Shown here in pieces: positions 53,866-63,158 of a stretch of DNA of 64,000 bases. The notes beneath the pieces are model-generated. The model did no database searches. It had not been told where the DNA came from and was given only the letters and a program-made list of their open reading frames with translations. This DNA comes from an uncultured Chitinophaga sp. (GTDB taxonomy: Bacteria; Bacteroidota; Bacteroidia; Chitinophagales; Chitinophagaceae). Every line of letters begins with the position of its first letter. Position 1 is the first letter of the stretch. Where the stretch lies: positions 434,001 through 498,000 of the forward strand of contig NZ_CALEJS010000015.1 in assembly GCF_937898475.1 (NCBI RefSeq), written 5' to 3'. The position numbers were made by a program, and so were the translations under genes.

Positions 53866-54465
53866 TTACTTGCTTTTCCGGCTGTTGATCTCATCACGAA
53901 TGGCAATAGCGCGTATATAGTCTTCCTGTTCCAGTACTTCCTGCAGCAGGGTGTTCAGCTCCTCCAGGCTCATGGCTTTCAGATCGTCTTCTACGCCTTT
54001 TTCATGCTCTGATATAGTGGGAGTGGTAGGTTTATTACTCTTTTTACCGGTGGGATCGTCCAGCAGGATACCTGCGCTGTTGAGGATATTCTCATAGGTG
54101 TAGATGGGGCAACCGAATCGTACTGCCAGGGCCAGGGCGTCTGAAGTCCGGGAGTCGATCTCTATGGTTTCGTCATTATTATTACAGATGAGCTTTGAAT
54201 AGAAGATGCCTTCCTGCAGATTGCTGATCACTACTTCAGAAAGTTCGATATTAAAGGCATTCATGAAGTTCTTCATCAGGTCATGCGTAAGAGGGCGGCT
54301 GGGTTGCATCTTTTCCAGCGCCACAGCGATTGCCTGGGCTTCGAACCCTCCTATTACGATAGGGAGGCGGCGCAGGCCGTTTACTTCCCCCAATACCACG
54401 GCGTACGAATGTGTTTGCGTAATGCTGTGCGATAAAGCAACTATTTCCAGTTCTATTTTTCTCAT
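53866..54465 (-). CDS. bifunctional nuclease (DUF151) protein with C-terminal UVR motif
   Basis: The 199-residue protein has a BFN/DUF151 domain (1-135; VALSHSITQTHSYAVVLGE, LPIVIGGFEAQAIAVALE, IEIDSRTSDALALAVRFGCPIYT) and, after a polar linker, a UvrB/UvrC-type motif (about 160-197, LEELNTLLQEVLEQEDYIRAIAIRDEI). DUF151 proteins have reported DNase/RNase activity; the UVR motif is a protein-interaction helix pair. It is in line with ispE and downstream of etfBA. Confidence 0.88.
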   Translation of the reverse strand: MRKIELEIVALSHSITQTHSYAVVLGEVNGLRRLPIVIGGFEAQAIAVALEKMQPSRPLTHDLMKNFMNAFNIELSEVVISNLQEGIFYSKLICNNNDETIEIDSRTSDALALAVRFGCPIYTYENILNSAGILLDDPTGKKSNKPTTPTISEHEKGVEDDLKAMSLEELNTLLQEVLEQEDYIRAIAIRDEINSRKSK

Positions 54466-54611
54466 ATCTGTTATCTGTCTCGCGTTGTCGCTGATAATTT
54501 TGTAAGACCGTGAAGTTAGAAAAATATTCCCTATCTAAAAAACAAGTTGTCAGTTTACAGGGGCAATTGACAGTCAGAATGACCGTCCTGTCAACTGCCC
54601 TGTTGTATCTC

Positions 54612-55580
54612 TTATTTTTTCAGTTGCTGAACCGCCGCTGTCAGTTTGGGCACAACTTCAAATGCGTCACCAACAATACCGTAGTCGGCTGCTTTAAAGA
54701 AAGGCGCTTCCGGGTCTTTATTGATCACCACTATTACCTTGCTGCCATTTACACCGGCCAGGTGCTGAATAGCCCCTGAAATGCCAATGGCGATATACAG
54801 GTTGGGGCGTACGGTGAGGCCGGTCTGCCCCACATGCTCATGATGCGGCCGCCAGCCGGAGTCTGCCACGGGCCTAGAACAGGCGGTAGCGGCGCCCAGG
54901 GCTTTTGCCAGGTCTTCCACCAGTCCCCAGTTTTCAGGGCCTTTAAGTCCGCGGCCGCCGCTTACAATAGTTTCGGCTTCCGTGAGCGGTATTTCCCCGC
55001 TTACGGTTTCCACTTTGGTTACTTTTACTTTGAAGTCTGCATCTGTTACCGGGGCCTGGAAAGGAGTAACCGTAGCCATTGCGTCAATCTTCTCCGGCGC
55101 AAAGGTGTTGGGCATTACCGAGATCACTTTCTGGGCTGAAGTAATATTAACATTGGCAAAGGCTTTACCGGAGAACACTGTTTTCTTTACCACAAAACCA
55201 TTCGCGGTATCCGGCAGGCTGATAGCGCCGCTTACCAGTCCGGCCTGCAGTTTTGCAGCCACCCTGGGCGCAATAGCCCTGCCATCAAAATTATGAGAGA
55301 AGATGATCACCTGGGCATTCTCCTGTGCAGCTGCAGCTATGATCACCTTTGCGGCAACGCCGCTGTCAGCATTATTCAATTTTGCATCTGCAGCATGCAG
55401 TACTTTTCCTGCGCCGTAATTGCCTAGTGCAGCCGCCTCTGCGTTGTCTACTTCGCCCAGCACTATTGCTGCAGCGCTGGTGCCTAATGCTTCGGCTACT
55501 TTTGCGCCATAGTAAACGGCTTCAAACGCAGCTTTCTTTATTTTACCCTGTGATTGATCAGCGAATATGAGAACAGACAT
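54612..55580 (-). CDS. etfA: electron transfer flavoprotein alpha subunit
   Basis: The 322-residue large ETF subunit holds FAD and passes electrons from acyl-CoA dehydrogenases to the ETF:quinone oxidoreductase. The N-terminal part (1-190) is the ETF domain (SVLIFADQSQGKIKKAAFEA). The FAD domain has VSGGRGLKGPENW, GATACSRPVADSGWRPHHEHVGQTG and IGISGAIQHLAGVNGSKVIVVINKD. It lies 53 nt behind etfB in one operon. Confidence 0.96.
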   Translation of the reverse strand: MSVLIFADQSQGKIKKAAFEAVYYGAKVAEALGTSAAAIVLGEVDNAEAAALGNYGAGKVLHAADAKLNNADSGVAAKVIIAAAAQENAQVIIFSHNFDGRAIAPRVAAKLQAGLVSGAISLPDTANGFVVKKTVFSGKAFANVNITSAQKVISVMPNTFAPEKIDAMATVTPFQAPVTDADFKVKVTKVETVSGEIPLTEAETIVSGGRGLKGPENWGLVEDLAKALGAATACSRPVADSGWRPHHEHVGQTGLTVRPNLYIAIGISGAIQHLAGVNGSKVIVVINKDPEAPFFKAADYGIVGDAFEVVPKLTAAVQQLKK

Positions 55581-55633
55581 TTGCGAATTTTTTAGATTTC
55601 CTGAAACGTGATTTTAAAAGGAACAAGTGGGGA

Positions 55634-56374
55634 TCAAAGCACCTTGGCTTCTTCATGCAACAATTTTACCAGTTCTTCCACATTGTCGGGGCTTATCAGT
55701 TTAACGCCTGCTTTAGCCGGGGGCAGTTCAAAGCTGGCAATGGCGGTAAGCGGCGTAATGTCAACGGGCTCTGCTACGGTCAGGGGTTTGGTTCTGGCAG
55801 CCATAATACCGCGCATGTTGGGAATCCGCTGTTCTGCCATTCCTTTCTGGCAGGATACCACTACCGGCAGCTCTACCTGTACTACTTCCTCACCACCTTC
55901 TATTTCCCTGTTAACGGTAGCCGTGCTGCCATTGAGATCAAACTTTGCTGCAATGGATACATAGGGAAGATCCAGCAATTCCGCTACCATGCCACCTATG
56001 GAAGAGCCATTATAGTCAATGGTCTCCTTCCCGGTAAAGATGAGATCATATTGCTGCTGCTTTGCATGGGCTGCAATCTGGGCTGCGATGAAGTAACTAT
56101 CCTGGCTATCCGCATTTATACGGAATGCTTCATCTCCTCCGAGCGCCAGCGCCTTGCGGATCACAGGTTCTGTATCCGCACCGCCTACTGTTACCAGGTG
56201 CACCGTAGCGCCCAGGCTTTCCTTCAGCTCCAGTGCACGTACCAGTGCGTACCATTCATCGTAGGGGTTGATGATGAATTGTACACCCGCCTCACTGAAT
56301 TTCGTGTTGTTGTCTGTGAAAGCTATTTTTGCAGTGGTGTCCGGAGTTTTACTGATGCATACTAATATCTTCAT
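55634..56374 (-). CDS. etfB: electron transfer flavoprotein beta subunit
   Basis: The 246-residue small subunit pairs with EtfA and binds AMP. Family features are KILVCISKTPDTTAKI at the N terminus, INPYDEWYALVRALELKE, FTGKETIDYNGSSIGGMVAELL (nucleotide-binding region) and VSCQKGMAEQRIPNMRGIMAARTKPL near the end. The minus-strand -7 element TATATTTG lies 39 nt upstream. Confidence 0.96.
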   Translation of the reverse strand: MKILVCISKTPDTTAKIAFTDNNTKFSEAGVQFIINPYDEWYALVRALELKESLGATVHLVTVGGADTEPVIRKALALGGDEAFRINADSQDSYFIAAQIAAHAKQQQYDLIFTGKETIDYNGSSIGGMVAELLDLPYVSIAAKFDLNGSTATVNREIEGGEEVVQVELPVVVSCQKGMAEQRIPNMRGIMAARTKPLTVAEPVDITPLTAIASFELPPAKAGVKLISPDNVEELVKLLHEEAKVL

Positions 56375-56412
56375 AACCTTAAAACTGTTTGGTTTGGAAA
56401 AAGCGGTATCAG

Positions 56413-56420
56413 CAAATATA
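56413..56420 (-). promoter_or_regulatory. -7 element of the etfBA promoter
   Basis: CAAATATA on the plus strand is TATATTTG on the minus strand, matching TAnnTTTG. No clear -33 TTTG is at the right distance. Confidence 0.45.
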
Positions 56421-56447
56421 ACGGATTATTAACTAATAAAACCACCG

Positions 56448-56759
56448 ATGGACAGGATCTCAAAACTGAAGGCATTCCTGGAAAGCAGCCCGGATGACAG
56501 CTTTCTGAAACATGCACTGGCGCTGGAATATATAAAGCTGAATGATGATGATGCCGCCCGCCGGCTGTTCGAGGAAGTACTGGAACGGGAGCCCGGATAT
56601 GTTGGTTCCTATTACCACCTGGGCAAGCTGCTGGAAAGGGCAGGGGAGCAGGACGCAGCCTGTAGCATTTATGAAAAGGGAATGGCTGTTGCAAAAGCCG
56701 CTAATGATAAGCATGCCTATAATGAACTGCAGGCGGCACACGAAGATCTGATGTATTAA
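56448..56759 (+). CDS. small TPR-like protein
   Basis: The 103-residue soluble protein contains two to three tetratricopeptide helices pairs: FLKHALALEYIKLNDDDAARRLFEEVLEREP followed by GSYYHLGKLLERAGEQDAACSIYEKGMAVA. TPR units mediate protein contacts. It lies 9 nt before tilS, so the two are surely co-transcribed, and diverges from etfB. Confidence 0.85.
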   Translation: MDRISKLKAFLESSPDDSFLKHALALEYIKLNDDDAARRLFEEVLEREPGYVGSYYHLGKLLERAGEQDAACSIYEKGMAVAKAANDKHAYNELQAAHEDLMY

Positions 56760-56768
56760 GCACTGACT

Positions 56769-58118
56769 ATGTATCAAGACCTATTAACGGGTTTCAGGGA
56801 ATATATTGAGCGGGAACAGTTATTCTCGCGCGGAGAAAAGATATTGCTGGCCGTAAGCGGCGGGGCAGACTCCGTAGTAATGGCCCACCTGTTCCATGCC
56901 GCCGGTTTGTCTTTTGCCATTGCCCATTGTAATTTCCAGCTCCGGGGCAGGGAGTCGGAACGGGACGAGCAGTTTGTGGATAGACTGGGGGCCGCCTATA
57001 ATGTACCGGTACACAAGATCCGGTTCGACACCGCCGCATATGTTGCCACACATCGTGTATCCATCCAGGTGGCTGCCAGGGAACTGCGCTACGAATGGCT
57101 GGAGGATACCAGGAACATACACGGTTACACGTTTATTGCCACGGCCCATCACATGCAGGATAATGTAGAAACCGTACTGATGAACTTCTGCAAAGGCACC
57201 GGCCTGGCAGGACTGCATGGTATATTACCCAGGCAGGGTTTTATTGTCCGGCCGCTGCTGTTTGCACAAAAGGAGGAGATACTGGCTTACGCGGAAAAAC
57301 ACACGCTTGCATTTGTGGAAGACAGCTCCAATATAACGGATAAATACACACGTAATTTCTTCCGGCACCGGGTATTGCCGCCTATACAGGAAGCATATCC
57401 GGGCGCCGTGCAGCATATGGCCGGCACCATTGCCCGGGTCAGGGAGGCCGAACTGCTTTACCAGGAAGCGGTTGTCCGTCACAGGAAAAGGCTGCTGGAA
57501 CAAAAGGGAACTACTTTTATGGTGCCCGTGCTCAAGTTGCAGAAAACCCGGCCGCTGCATACCATCTCCTATGAGCTTTTCAAAAGTTTTGGTGTTACGC
57601 CTGCGCAGGTAAGCCAGGTGCTGGATCTGCTGCAAAGCGAATCGGGACGATATGTAGCCACACCAAGCCATCGTATTATCCGTAACCGGCAATGGCTGCT
57701 GATCACACCGCAGGCACCGCAGGAGGCAGATTTTCTTGCAATAGAAAAAGAACAGCGGCATGTACATATCCCCGGCGCACATTTAAAGTTGCGCCTGCAG
57801 GAAAAGGATACATTGGGCACTATTCCGTCTGCCGCGCACATCGCCTGCCTGGATAGCAAGCATATCCGCTATCCGCTGGTATTACGGCGCTGGAAACAGG
57901 GCGACTATTTCTATCCCCTGGGAATGGACAAAAAGAAAAAACTAAGCCGGTTCTTCATAGACCAGAAGCTATCCCTGCCCCAAAAGGAACAGTTGTGGGT
58001 ACTGGAATCTGCAAAACGGATCGTATGGATCGTTGGTATGCGGATAGATGACCGCTTTAAGATCACCGAAGGCACAAGAGAAATACTATACCTGGAAATG
58101 ATACCGGACAAGGAATAA
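56769..58118 (+). CDS. tilS: tRNA(Ile)-lysidine synthetase
   Basis: The 449-residue enzyme adds lysine to C34 of the AUA-decoding tRNA-Ile, essential for reading that codon. The PP-loop is AVSGGADSVVMAHLF (28-42); AHCNFQLRGRESERDE and ATAHHMQDNVETVLMNFCKGTGLAGLHG are TilS signatures. The C-terminal substrate domain is present (LVLRRWKQGDYFYPLGM, KKKKLSRFFIDQKLSL). The length is typical of the long form. Confidence 0.96.
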   Translation: MYQDLLTGFREYIEREQLFSRGEKILLAVSGGADSVVMAHLFHAAGLSFAIAHCNFQLRGRESERDEQFVDRLGAAYNVPVHKIRFDTAAYVATHRVSIQVAARELRYEWLEDTRNIHGYTFIATAHHMQDNVETVLMNFCKGTGLAGLHGILPRQGFIVRPLLFAQKEEILAYAEKHTLAFVEDSSNITDKYTRNFFRHRVLPPIQEAYPGAVQHMAGTIARVREAELLYQEAVVRHRKRLLEQKGTTFMVPVLKLQKTRPLHTISYELFKSFGVTPAQVSQVLDLLQSESGRYVATPSHRIIRNRQWLLITPQAPQEADFLAIEKEQRHVHIPGAHLKLRLQEKDTLGTIPSAAHIACLDSKHIRYPLVLRRWKQGDYFYPLGMDKKKKLSRFFIDQKLSLPQKEQLWVLESAKRIVWIVGMRIDDRFKITEGTREILYLEMIPDKE

Positions 58119-58197
58119 AGTACTGAAACCAGTACTGGCAATATATCGCGATTACCCTAATTTTGGTGCTCACCTGTATTCAAAATTCCACTTTGTT

Positions 58198-59070
58198 ATG
58201 AGCACCCTGTTACCACTTCAGAAACGCCTGCTAAGCGCTGGTTTGTTGTTATTATGCCTGAGCGCCTGTATCAAGGAACCGCGGCCCGACGTTCCCGGAC
58301 CTGTCACCAAACCTGCCTGGCTGTTGTCTGCCATTACTGAGGTGACTGCCTATGGCGATGCTGTCCTGGAACAGCCTTATTATTTCAAACTGGTGACGGA
58401 ATTCCGGTACAATGAATTTTATAAGCCATCGCTGCAGCTGAACTATGCTTCCTCCACGCAGGACGACACAACGAACCTGGTACTGGTCAGTAAAGACACC
58501 TTTCAGTACGACGCAAACCGGCGGATGGCGGAAATAAAAACACTTGACCGCAACAACCGCGCTACGACCCTTAAACGGCTCTACTACAGCGGTAATGACA
58601 CCCTGCCTTATTTATTTGAAACATATTACTACGACAGTGCCGATACACCGGGCATTCGTTACAGCAGCCAGTTTTCATACCTTGGCGATACAGCGGTACT
58701 GACGTATACACCACTTGTCAAAGGGGATAGTTCATTATCTATCTATGAGCAGGGTAATTATACTACCTATTGCAGGGGGGCAGGCCTCAGCCAATGTGGA
58801 AGGATATACGAAGAATATACAGGTCCCAACATATTCCTGTCATTGAACCTCAGCCATATGATAGGATTGAACATTTCCAGCGCCTATGATGCATATACAG
58901 ACGGGCCACGGATGTCCCGCGGAAACTGGCAGCGTTTGAATGACGGTAATCCCAATCACTACCGCAGCCTTTTCTTCAATGCGAATGGATTGTTATCCGC
59001 CACTTACTGGACCAGCTACATTCCCGAATTTGTGAGCCAGGCCCGCTTTGCGTATATTCCTACGGAATAG
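58198..59070 (+). CDS. lipoprotein of unknown function
   Basis: This 290-residue exported protein has a lipoprotein signal (LLSAGLLLLCLSAC, lipobox LSAC, Cys at about residue 24), followed by IKEPRPDVPGP. The rest is beta-rich with aspartate/tyrosine repeats (NLVLVSKDTFQYDANRRMAEI, KRLYYSGNDTLPYLFETYYY), a layout often seen in Bacteroidota outer-membrane lipoproteins with repeated strand-turn units. No family was recognised. TAATTTTG at about 58159-58166 may be its -7 element. The stop is 4 nt from the convergent rhomboid gene stop. Confidence 0.65.
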   Translation: MSTLLPLQKRLLSAGLLLLCLSACIKEPRPDVPGPVTKPAWLLSAITEVTAYGDAVLEQPYYFKLVTEFRYNEFYKPSLQLNYASSTQDDTTNLVLVSKDTFQYDANRRMAEIKTLDRNNRATTLKRLYYSGNDTLPYLFETYYYDSADTPGIRYSSQFSYLGDTAVLTYTPLVKGDSSLSIYEQGNYTTYCRGAGLSQCGRIYEEYTGPNIFLSLNLSHMIGLNISSAYDAYTDGPRMSRGNWQRLNDGNPNHYRSLFFNANGLLSATYWTSYIPEFVSQARFAYIPTE

Positions 59071-59074
59071 CGGC

Positions 59075-59686
59075 TTATCTGCCCAGGGAACTGATCTGCT
59101 GAATAAAATATCCTGCCAGTTCGGGCCGGATCGCCAATGGGAAAACAACGCCAAAAACGGCGCCCCAGAAGTGCGCGTCATGGTTAATACCATCGCCGCC
59201 GCGGCGTGACATATACACCGAATAACCCAGGAAAAGCACACCGTAGATAATAGCCGGCATTGGGATCACAAATACTACGATCTTGGCCCAGGGCTGGAAA
59301 AGTATAAAGGCAAATACCACCGCTGATACTGCGCCTGATGCGCCGATAGAACGGTAGCCATAATTATTGCGGTGCCTGAAATAGGAAGGAATATCTGATA
59401 CGATGAGGGCCAGCACATAAAACAGCAGGAAGTACAACTTACCCCCAAATAGATCCTGGAATATCAGCTCAATGTATTTGCCGAAAAACCACATGGTCAG
59501 CATATTGAAACCCAGGTGCATATAGTCAGCATGCACCAGGCCTGCTGTTATAAAGCGGTAATACTGCTTATGTTCTTTCACCATATAGGGCCACATACTC
59601 AGCTTATCAATTTCTCCGGGCCTGTTAAAGGACATAATGGAAATTACGCAGGTGATAATGATAATGATCAAACTCAATGATAACAT
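59075..59686 (-). CDS. rhomboid family intramembrane serine protease
   Basis: The 203-residue, six-helix membrane protease has the catalytic serine Ser117 in SIGASGAVSA and the histidine His172 in NHDAHFWGAVFG. The L1-loop region and TM2 HxxxN-type motif (HLGFNMLTMWFFG) are as in bacterial rhomboids. Substrates are unknown. The gene converges on the lipoprotein gene and lies 33 nt downstream of rlmH. Confidence 0.93.
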   Translation of the reverse strand: MLSLSLIIIIITCVISIMSFNRPGEIDKLSMWPYMVKEHKQYYRFITAGLVHADYMHLGFNMLTMWFFGKYIELIFQDLFGGKLYFLLFYVLALIVSDIPSYFRHRNNYGYRSIGASGAVSAVVFAFILFQPWAKIVVFVIPMPAIIYGVLFLGYSVYMSRRGGDGINHDAHFWGAVFGVVFPLAIRPELAGYFIQQISSLGR

Positions 59687-59719
59687 AAAAACACTATGCT
59701 GTTAAAAATGTAAATGTAA

Positions 59720-60193
59720 CTATTGATGATGATATTTCTCATTATGCAACACAGAATAGGCCCGGTATATTTGCTCTGTAACAATCAGTCTTACCAGCTG
59801 GTGCGGAAATGTAAGGGAAGAAAGCGACAATTTAAGCTGGGCCCTTTGCAGGAGTGACGGGTCTATTCCAAAAGCGCCGCCTATCAGCAGCACCAGTTGC
59901 CGGGTACCTGCATTGGTGCGCTGCTGCAGGAAATCTGCCAGCTGCAGGGTGGTCATCATCTTACCATGCTCATCCAGCGCAACCAGGTAATCCTGTGGCT
60001 GGAGCATATCATTAATAATCCGGGCTTCCTGTTTTTTGAGCTCCGGAATGGAAAGGCTGGCGGCCTGCTTAACCGTAGGGATAAGGCGAAGCTCAAAGTC
60101 CACATAATGTTGTAAACGTTTCTGAAAAACGGCGATACCATCCCTGATGTAGGGATCATTATCTTTTCCTATACTCCAAAGCTGTATTTTCAT
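59720..60193 (-). CDS. rlmH: 23S rRNA (pseudouridine(1915)-N3)-methyltransferase
   Basis: This 157-residue SPOUT-class methyltransferase uses S-adenosylmethionine to modify pseudouridine 1915 in helix 69. It has the family length and motifs: VALDEHGKMMTTLQLADFL, LVLLIGGAFGIDPSLL (knot region) and LSLSSLTFPHQLVRLIVTEQIYRAYSVLHNEKYH at the C terminus. Confidence 0.95.
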   Translation of the reverse strand: MKIQLWSIGKDNDPYIRDGIAVFQKRLQHYVDFELRLIPTVKQAASLSIPELKKQEARIINDMLQPQDYLVALDEHGKMMTTLQLADFLQQRTNAGTRQLVLLIGGAFGIDPSLLQRAQLKLSLSSLTFPHQLVRLIVTEQIYRAYSVLHNEKYHHQ

Positions 60194-60295
60194 ACTGAGA
60201 TAATTAGAATCCTTGCCAGTGCTGCGTTTACATATTTAATTACGGATGTAAAAGTAAGTGTAAATCAGAAAATTGCAGAAATTTTGGTGAAAGTA

Positions 60296-60326
60296 TTTGT
60301 AAGTTTCAAAAAAACGCATACTTTTG
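60296..60326 (+). promoter_or_regulatory. tRNA-Arg promoter
   Basis: TTTG at 60296-60299, a 19-nt spacer and TACTTTTG at 60319-60326 match the consensus exactly. The start point would be about 45 nt before the mature tRNA. Confidence 0.75.
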
Positions 60327-60377
60327 CAATCCCAATTCAAACGAACGGTAACACACCGGGAAAATGAAAAGAGGAAT

Positions 60378-60451
60378 GGCTCCGTAGCTCAACTGAATAG
60401 AGCATTTGACTACGGATCAAAAGGTTTCAGGTTTGAATCCTGACGGAGTCA
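60378..60451 (+). tRNA. tRNA-Arg (anticodon ACG)
   Basis: The cloverleaf can be drawn by hand: acceptor GGCTCCG with CGGAGTC (one G-U), D arm GCTC...GAGC, anticodon stem TTTGA/TCAAA with loop CTACGGA (anticodon 60412-60414, ACG, read as ICG after deamination), T arm with GTTTGAATC, discriminator A. CCA is not encoded. No duplicated tRNA 3' end or integrase is seen nearby. Confidence 0.93.
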
Positions 60452-60453
60452 CA

Positions 60454-60488
60454 AAAAGGTTCAGCAACTGCTGAGCCTTTTTTGTTTT
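60454..60488 (+). terminator. terminator after tRNA-Arg
   Basis: AAGGTTCAGC pairs with GCTGAGCCTT (one G-U) around a short loop, followed by a T tract, directly downstream of the tRNA. Confidence 0.8.
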
Positions 60489-60610
60489 ATACATGGGACA
60501 TCATCTCCTGCCATATTATAACTAAAGACGGACAGCAAGCGTTTAACGTAAACGATGCATGTACAGAGGAAGAAGTTAGAACGCCCGCCGGGAATTCGAT
60601 TTCCCCGAAT

Positions 60611-60641
60611 ATAAAAGGCCAGGCAGCGCCTGACCTTTTAT
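60611..60641 (-). terminator. terminator of the rhamnosidase gene
   Basis: AAAAGGCCAGGC and GCCTGACCTTTT form a stem with A/T ends that can terminate minus-strand transcription about 35 nt past the rhamnosidase stop. Confidence 0.65.
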
Positions 60642-60665
60642 ACAACATCTTTTTATACAACATCT
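60636..60665. repeat. perfect 15-bp direct tandem duplication
   Basis: TTTTATACAACATCT occurs twice without a gap (60636-60650 and 60651-60665), overlapping the end of the rhamnosidase terminator. It is probably a slippage duplication. Confidence 0.8.
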
Positions 60666-60673
60666 GTCATCTG

Positions 60674-63040
60674 TCAGATCTCCAGCAAATTCTCTCCTGC
60701 CTTTAACGGATATTTCTTCTCCTTCCACACCAGGGTACCGGTCGTTTCCCCGGGCAGCACAATCTTAATTTTCCATTTATTATTGCTGAGTGTATATGCC
60801 ACGGCCACCTTTCCATTGGGATGCGGAATTTCTCCGCTTACATTGGTAAGCGCTCCGAGATGGGGGGTGATTTTTACTTTACGGAAGCCCGGCGCCTCCG
60901 TATCAATACCCAGTACGATCCTGAAGAATTCAATATTGGGACTGGCGCCCCAGGCATGGCAATCGGAACGGCTGTTAGGCAGATCTGATACTTCTGCCCA
61001 GGTGGTCAGCCCCATCCTGATATTGTCACGCCACACATCCAGCCACTTCAGGTAGTCATTTCCAAGACCGCCCTTTACCAATGCCAGGTGCAGGTAATAC
61101 TTAAAATAAATGGTGCACTGCGTCAGGGAACGATCGTTTAACAACTGCTGACATAGCGCCGGCAGGTCTTCCCTGTTAACCAGGCCTGCTAATACGGCCA
61201 GCGAGTTGGCGTGCTGTGAATAAACGTCTTTTTCGTTGGTGTCTGCATAAAGTTTCCTGGCGGCATTCCAGTACTTTGACCGGACGGTTTGTTTTAACTG
61301 CGCTGCCTTGCCACGGTATAGCGCTGCGTAAGCGGGCATTCCCAAACCGGCTTCCAGCTCAGCTGCCCATTGATATGCCAGCAGCAATTGCAGATCCAGG
61401 ATGGCAGATGCGCCATCTGTACCTTTGGGCGGCATGGCAAAATTCCATCCTTTACCGCCTACCCAGTCAATAAAATTCCAGTAAGGGAGGTTGATGAGAG
61501 AACCGTCTGCCCCCTGGTACCGGCTGAAGAAATCCATCACCGCGCGCTCACCGGCCAGTTTGTCTTTTATGAAATTGCTGTCTGCCCTGTACATCCAGTA
61601 ATCGTGCAGCATGCCAATGTACCACAAGGAGAATGTGGATATGATCTGCGTACTGCGGGTGGGCCAGCGGCTTTGGGTAACGCCTTCGGTTATACGTGAG
61701 TGATCCATGAGGTTCAGTGCATTGCGCGCCAGCCTTTCATCACCGCTGTTATAATAGCTGATCATCGCCTGTATGCGTGTATCGCCAATGTACTGCAATT
61801 GCTCATAGTAGGGACAATCCCAGTAGGTTTCCATGGCACAGAGGCGGGCGGTTCTCCAGCCTATATCCAGTATCTGTTTGATCTCGGTATTGCCGGTATT
61901 AAAGGCGGCATTGAAGGTGAAAGGATACCCGGTAAATACGCCCGAAATATCGTCTATCACCAGCGGCTCCTGCTGTGTGTGCACCGTTACAAGAATGTAA
62001 CGGAAAGTTCTCCAGTACAATGTTGTATAGGATTGGCCTGCGCTGCCATCAGATACCAGGCTGTCTTTGCGCCCGTTAAAATCCTTGTTCTCCACGTCGT
62101 TGCGGTTGCCTTTACGGTCGCCAAACTTTTTCAGGTCATCAAAAAGCGATTCTGCATAGCGCAGGGAAATGCCCGCATTTTTACCCTTGCTGAAGCTGAG
62201 ATCAATGTAGGCGTTGGTCAGGTAGCTTTGATCCAGCAGGAAAGAAACTGTTGTGTCAGCAGGGATGGTAAAGGTGGTTTTAGTGGCCGGAAAAGTGGAA
62301 GGAACTGTGATCCCGTTTGCTTTGCGCAAAAGGGGAATGCGTTGATAGGTCAGCTCCATCTGGGGCAGGGATGAAGGTACCAGCATCCAGGCCAGGCCAT
62401 CACCGTGCCCTTTTAAATTTCCCTGGAACAACTTAGCAGCCATGGGCCAGCTGCTATCGTCAAAATCAGCAGCTGTCCAGCCTTTAACAGACTGGTGCAT
62501 ATCCACGAACTCACCGGTGCTGGCGGCAAAGAAGCCGGTAACGGGCCGGCGGCCCTGATCACGGATGCATTTCCAGGCGTCGCCGGTATTCAGGATCTCT
62601 TCTGCGGGCGTATCGCCTTGAATGATAAAGGCGGTTCTTACCGATATCTGGGCTTCGGGACGATGTTCCCCCTCATTAAACACCAGCGCTGCCACTATAT
62701 TACTGCCTGCGGTAAGATAGGGCGCCAGGTCTGCCGTTTCATAATTCCAGTAATAGGTATCTCCCCGTGCAGGTCCTAAAGAAACCAGCGTACCGTTGAC
62801 ATACAGTTTGTACCGGTTGTCAGCGGAGACATGGATGATGAAGCGTGCTGGCTTAGCAGCGAGGTCGATCTTTTTCCGGAAATAATATACCCCATAGGCA
62901 TTGCCCGGCTCATTGGGCGGCACAATCCAGCTGGCATTCCATGGACGGCCCGGTACAGCGGAAAGGGCGGATTGAGCATAACCGGTTTGAGTGTACAACC
63001 AGCAGCCAAGCGCCAGTACTACAGAAAATAACCTGTTCAT
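60674..63040 (-). CDS. GH78-type alpha-L-rhamnosidase, secreted
   Basis: The 788-residue exported glycosidase is predicted to remove terminal alpha-L-rhamnose from plant glycans or glycosides. I take the ATG at 63040 (MNRLFSVVLALGCWLYTQTGYAQ, a good signal peptide) over a TTG 24 nt upstream. N-terminal beta-sandwich domains (SADNRYKLYVNGTLVSLGPARGD) precede the (alpha/alpha)6 barrel with METYWDCPYYEQLQYIGDTR, a characteristic GH78 block containing acidic residues, and WNFIDWVGGKGW; the C-terminal beta domain carries GEIPHPNGKVAVAY. It stands alone with no SusCD partners. Confidence 0.87.
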   Translation of the reverse strand: MNRLFSVVLALGCWLYTQTGYAQSALSAVPGRPWNASWIVPPNEPGNAYGVYYFRKKIDLAAKPARFIIHVSADNRYKLYVNGTLVSLGPARGDTYYWNYETADLAPYLTAGSNIVAALVFNEGEHRPEAQISVRTAFIIQGDTPAEEILNTGDAWKCIRDQGRRPVTGFFAASTGEFVDMHQSVKGWTAADFDDSSWPMAAKLFQGNLKGHGDGLAWMLVPSSLPQMELTYQRIPLLRKANGITVPSTFPATKTTFTIPADTTVSFLLDQSYLTNAYIDLSFSKGKNAGISLRYAESLFDDLKKFGDRKGNRNDVENKDFNGRKDSLVSDGSAGQSYTTLYWRTFRYILVTVHTQQEPLVIDDISGVFTGYPFTFNAAFNTGNTEIKQILDIGWRTARLCAMETYWDCPYYEQLQYIGDTRIQAMISYYNSGDERLARNALNLMDHSRITEGVTQSRWPTRSTQIISTFSLWYIGMLHDYWMYRADSNFIKDKLAGERAVMDFFSRYQGADGSLINLPYWNFIDWVGGKGWNFAMPPKGTDGASAILDLQLLLAYQWAAELEAGLGMPAYAALYRGKAAQLKQTVRSKYWNAARKLYADTNEKDVYSQHANSLAVLAGLVNREDLPALCQQLLNDRSLTQCTIYFKYYLHLALVKGGLGNDYLKWLDVWRDNIRMGLTTWAEVSDLPNSRSDCHAWGASPNIEFFRIVLGIDTEAPGFRKVKITPHLGALTNVSGEIPHPNGKVAVAYTLSNNKWKIKIVLPGETTGTLVWKEKKYPLKAGENLLEI

Positions 63041-63142
63041 TTTTAAGGCGTGGAATTTAGTCAAGCGTCTAATATAACCGTTTATCGTATAGCATGTATC
63101 CTATACTATCCCTCCACTATATTTAGCGGAAGCGCTTGTTTT

Positions 63143-63158
63143 TTACGATATATCGTAA
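63143..63158. promoter_or_regulatory. 16-bp perfect palindrome, putative operator
   Basis: TTACGATATATCGTAA is a perfect 16-bp palindrome in the divergent gap between the rhamnosidase and the plus-strand small gene. Just upstream lies GAAGCGCTTG (63129-63138), whose AAGCGCTT core resembles LacI-family operators. A transcription factor site controlling the rhamnosidase is plausible. Confidence 0.45.

Noticed and set aside
60378..60490. tRNA-Arg as an integration site
   Set aside because: No repeated tRNA 3' end, integrase or mobility gene is visible in the window.
60482..60706. 74-codon plus-strand frame after the tRNA
   Set aside because: It spans the tRNA terminator, a minus-strand terminator and a 15-bp direct duplication, and runs into the rhamnosidase end; no protein features.
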